Shown piece by piece: positions 33,466 through 34,525 of a DNA stretch of 34,525 bases. Source of the DNA: Pseudoxanthomonas sp. Root65 (GTDB lineage Bacteria > Pseudomonadota > Gammaproteobacteria > Xanthomonadales > Xanthomonadaceae); contig NZ_LMHA01000003.1 in assembly GCF_001427635.1 (NCBI RefSeq), positions 566,811 through 601,335 on the forward strand, given 5' to 3'. The notes beneath the pieces were generated by a model. The model had not been told where the DNA came from, ran no database searches, and saw nothing but the letters and a program-made list of their open reading frames with translations. A program made the translations under genes and the position numbers. The first letter of the stretch is position 1, and every line of letters starts with the position of its first letter.

Positions 33466-33906
33466 CTAGGAGTGACCGGCAGGCGCCAGCTCATTGTCAA
33501 AGGTGCGCCAGAAGTAGCTCAATGCGTTCGCCACTAGATCGCGCTTAGGGTCGCCACTAGGTTCTTGGCCAGGCAGCCAGTTCAGTGCGTCGATGCCCGA
33601 GGGAACACCATCCCGGTAGTACATTTCCCAGCCTTCGAATCGACGGGTCGGCACGGGCCCATCTATAAGGCTAAGCAGGATGATGTGGGATCGAGAGGCG
33701 CGGATACGCGCGTAGGCATCCGCCAAATGTAAGCGAGGCCCTTCGATGTACTGGAAGAAGCAGGAACCGTCGTATACCAGCGCTCCAGAGAGTTCGTGAC
33801 GACCGTTGAAATCCTTGGCGTCATTGACAATCTCGTTCAGCTTCTCGCAGCTCAGCTTATTTGTTGCGCGGCTCACGTAAGCAAATGCCGACAGGGTCAT
33901 TGGCAT
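33466..33906 (-). CDS. BLUF-domain blue-light photoreceptor (short)
   Basis: A 146-residue protein that is mostly one BLUF domain. It has the flavin-switch Tyr in LSAFAYVSRATNKL, the Asn in DFNGRHELSGALVYDG, the Gln in FFQYIEGP, and the Trp in RRFEGWEM. These are the residues that change hydrogen bonding to FAD on blue-light absorption. The start at 33906 (MPMTLSAF) puts the Tyr in its usual place near residue 8-10; a second ATG six bases on is equally possible. BLUF proteins often control c-di-GMP enzymes, and a cyclase and a phosphodiesterase lie directly downstream on the same strand. Confidence 0.88.
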   Translation of the reverse strand: MPMTLSAFAYVSRATNKLSCEKLNEIVNDAKDFNGRHELSGALVYDGSCFFQYIEGPRLHLADAYARIRASRSHIILLSLIDGPVPTRRFEGWEMYYRDGVPSGIDALNWLPGQEPSGDPKRDLVANALSYFWRTFDNELAPAGHS

Positions 33907-34095
33907 ATCGCAAATCCAGTAAGCGGGCTTTGCAGTGTAGTCGAACTGAGCATCAGTCGAGCCAAGACAATTTTGAGACTGTCGTCTAAAGAATGGCCGT
34001 TCGCGCCAAGCTAGAGCACACATGAACATGGTCTCGCGAGGAGATCGACGAATGGAAGCATCCGGCCGACCGATAATTGCAATCCGGATCAGAGA

Positions 34096-34119
34096 GTCCG
34101 CTTCCGGCCAGTAGCTGAC
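34096..34119 (+). repeat. Hairpin repeat, copy 7 (downstream side of the intact antitoxin)
   Basis: GTCCGCTTCCGGCC then AGTAGCTGAC; the arms GTC-GCT and AGC-GAC pair imperfectly. It lies 32 bases beyond the antitoxin stop. Confidence 0.55.
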
Positions 34120-34150
34120 AACTTTGTCCACTTCTGTCGGCAGGCTCGCA

Positions 34151-34324
34151 TCACTTAGCGCTATTCGTTCGGCTGAGCAGGGACTGCGCCCACGCCCTCA
34201 TCTCCTCGTGAGGAATGATCCGGCCAGCACTCACATCGGCAAGTGCAGCCAATGTACGTTGATGCTTCTCTTCATCCGTTAGCACTGGCAAGCAGGCCGA
34301 CAAATCGTCATCGGGCAAGTCCAT
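34151..34324 (-). CDS. Solitary type II antitoxin-like protein, 57 residues
   Basis: A 57-residue frame: MDLPDDDLSACLPVLTDEEK at the start, then ALADVSAGRIIPHEEMRAWA, ending SRTNSAK-stop. The pattern A-L-A-D-V-x-A-G-R-x-I-x-H-E-E is that of small antitoxins paired with RelE/ParE toxins. The stop overlaps an ATG (TGATG), the usual toxin start position, but the frame from that ATG closes after 18 codons, inside the hairpin repeat, so the toxin is absent. A homologous, frameshifted copy lies at 22919-23085; the two loci also share about 80 bases upstream and bounding hairpins. Confidence 0.68.
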   Translation of the reverse strand: MDLPDDDLSACLPVLTDEEKHQRTLAALADVSAGRIIPHEEMRAWAQSLLSRTNSAK

Positions 34325-34415
34325 AACTAATTCCCGCTAAAAGTCTTGGATCACTATATCGCGTGGCGAAGAGAAGATAGACAGCTAATGTGATTGCAGA
34401 CTGGCATTGAACAAC

Positions 34416-34429
34416 GACCGCTATCGGCC
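34416..34429 (+). repeat. Hairpin repeat, copy 6, half only (interrupted by the IS30 element)
   Basis: GACCGCTATCGGCC is identical in its core to the left half of copy 3 at 23165-23178. The expected right half (AGAAGC...) is replaced by TTGGATTCAACCGATCGACG, the end of the insertion sequence. Confidence 0.6.
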
Positions 34430-34525
34430 TTGGATTCAACCGATCGACGCAACAGTTTGTCGATATCGCTCTGCCGGTGTTTCGTAGCCTAGCGTCTTGC
34501 GTGGCCGTTCGTTGAGCTGGCGTGC
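34430..34525 (-). mobile_element. IS30-family insertion sequence, one end with transposase C-terminus
   Basis: The minus strand reads ARQLNERPRKTLGYETPAER, then YRQTVASIG and a TGA stop at 34438-34436. LNxRPRKTLGxxTPAE is the C-terminal signature of IS30-family transposases (DDE type). The element's terminal end should be TTGGATTCAACCGATCGACG on the plus strand, starting at about 34430; the rest runs off the window. Confidence 0.75.

Overview
The window looks like an accessory stretch of a GC-rich gammaproteobacterial chromosome, most likely Xanthomonadaceae or Rhodanobacteraceae. This is inferred from four things: a filamentous-phage XafT-like gene, a TnpS/TnpT resolution module of the Tn4651/TnXax1 type, the domain mix of the host genes (propeller histidine kinase, MASE1-GGDEF, BLUF, EAL), and intergenic hairpin repeats. 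No rRNA, tRNA, CRISPR array or tmRNA was seen.

Layout. (1) 1-2738 is a mobile-element edge: the truncated end of a filamentous-phage gene, then divergent tnpT and tnpS with a likely recombination site between them. No Tn3-type tnpA is present. (2) 2870-10199 is visibly poorer in G+C and reads as a defence island: an unknown gene co-translated with an XRE-ImmA/IrrE metalloprotease regulator, a small Cas2-like protein, a two-TM coiled-coil membrane protein, a large reverse transcriptase-nitrilase fusion (UG1 / DRT type 1), and a divergent Mrr-like nuclease. (3) 10200-10762 has no supported gene but holds a repeat copy. (4) 10763-21897 is metabolic and regulatory: SDR with divergent LysR; a propeller histidine kinase with a NarL-type response regulator; alpha/beta hydrolase plus cupin (4-base overlap); and a three-gene operon of isocitrate dehydrogenase, DUF6671 zinc-ribbon protein and Sua5-type threonylcarbamoyl-AMP synthase, with 4-base overlaps at both junctions and a divergent winged-helix gene across a clear operator. 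(5) 21898-24742 is gene-poor and repeat-rich: a frameshifted solitary antitoxin between hairpin repeats, a glutaredoxin-MauE membrane protein under a classical MerR promoter (19-base spacer), and a near-perfect 38-base hairpin. (6) 24743-28437 holds an SDR, a UbiB/ABC1 kinase split by an in-frame stop from its membrane anchor, and a SRAP (YedK/HMCES) homologue lacking every catalytic residue. (7) 28516-33906 is a c-di-GMP cluster: GGDEF-degenerate EAL protein, MASE1-PAS-GGDEF cyclase and a BLUF photoreceptor, all on the minus strand. (8) 34096-34525 has a second, intact solitary antitoxin in the same hairpin-bounded unit, whose outer hairpin is interrupted by the end of an IS30-family element running off the window.

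The strongest candidates for something new are the hairpin-bounded antitoxin unit (two diverged copies), the IDH-DUF6671-Sua5 operon, and the composition of the DRT1 island with its membrane coiled-coil and Cas2-like neighbours. All functional statements are from sequence reading and family knowledge; no database search was run.
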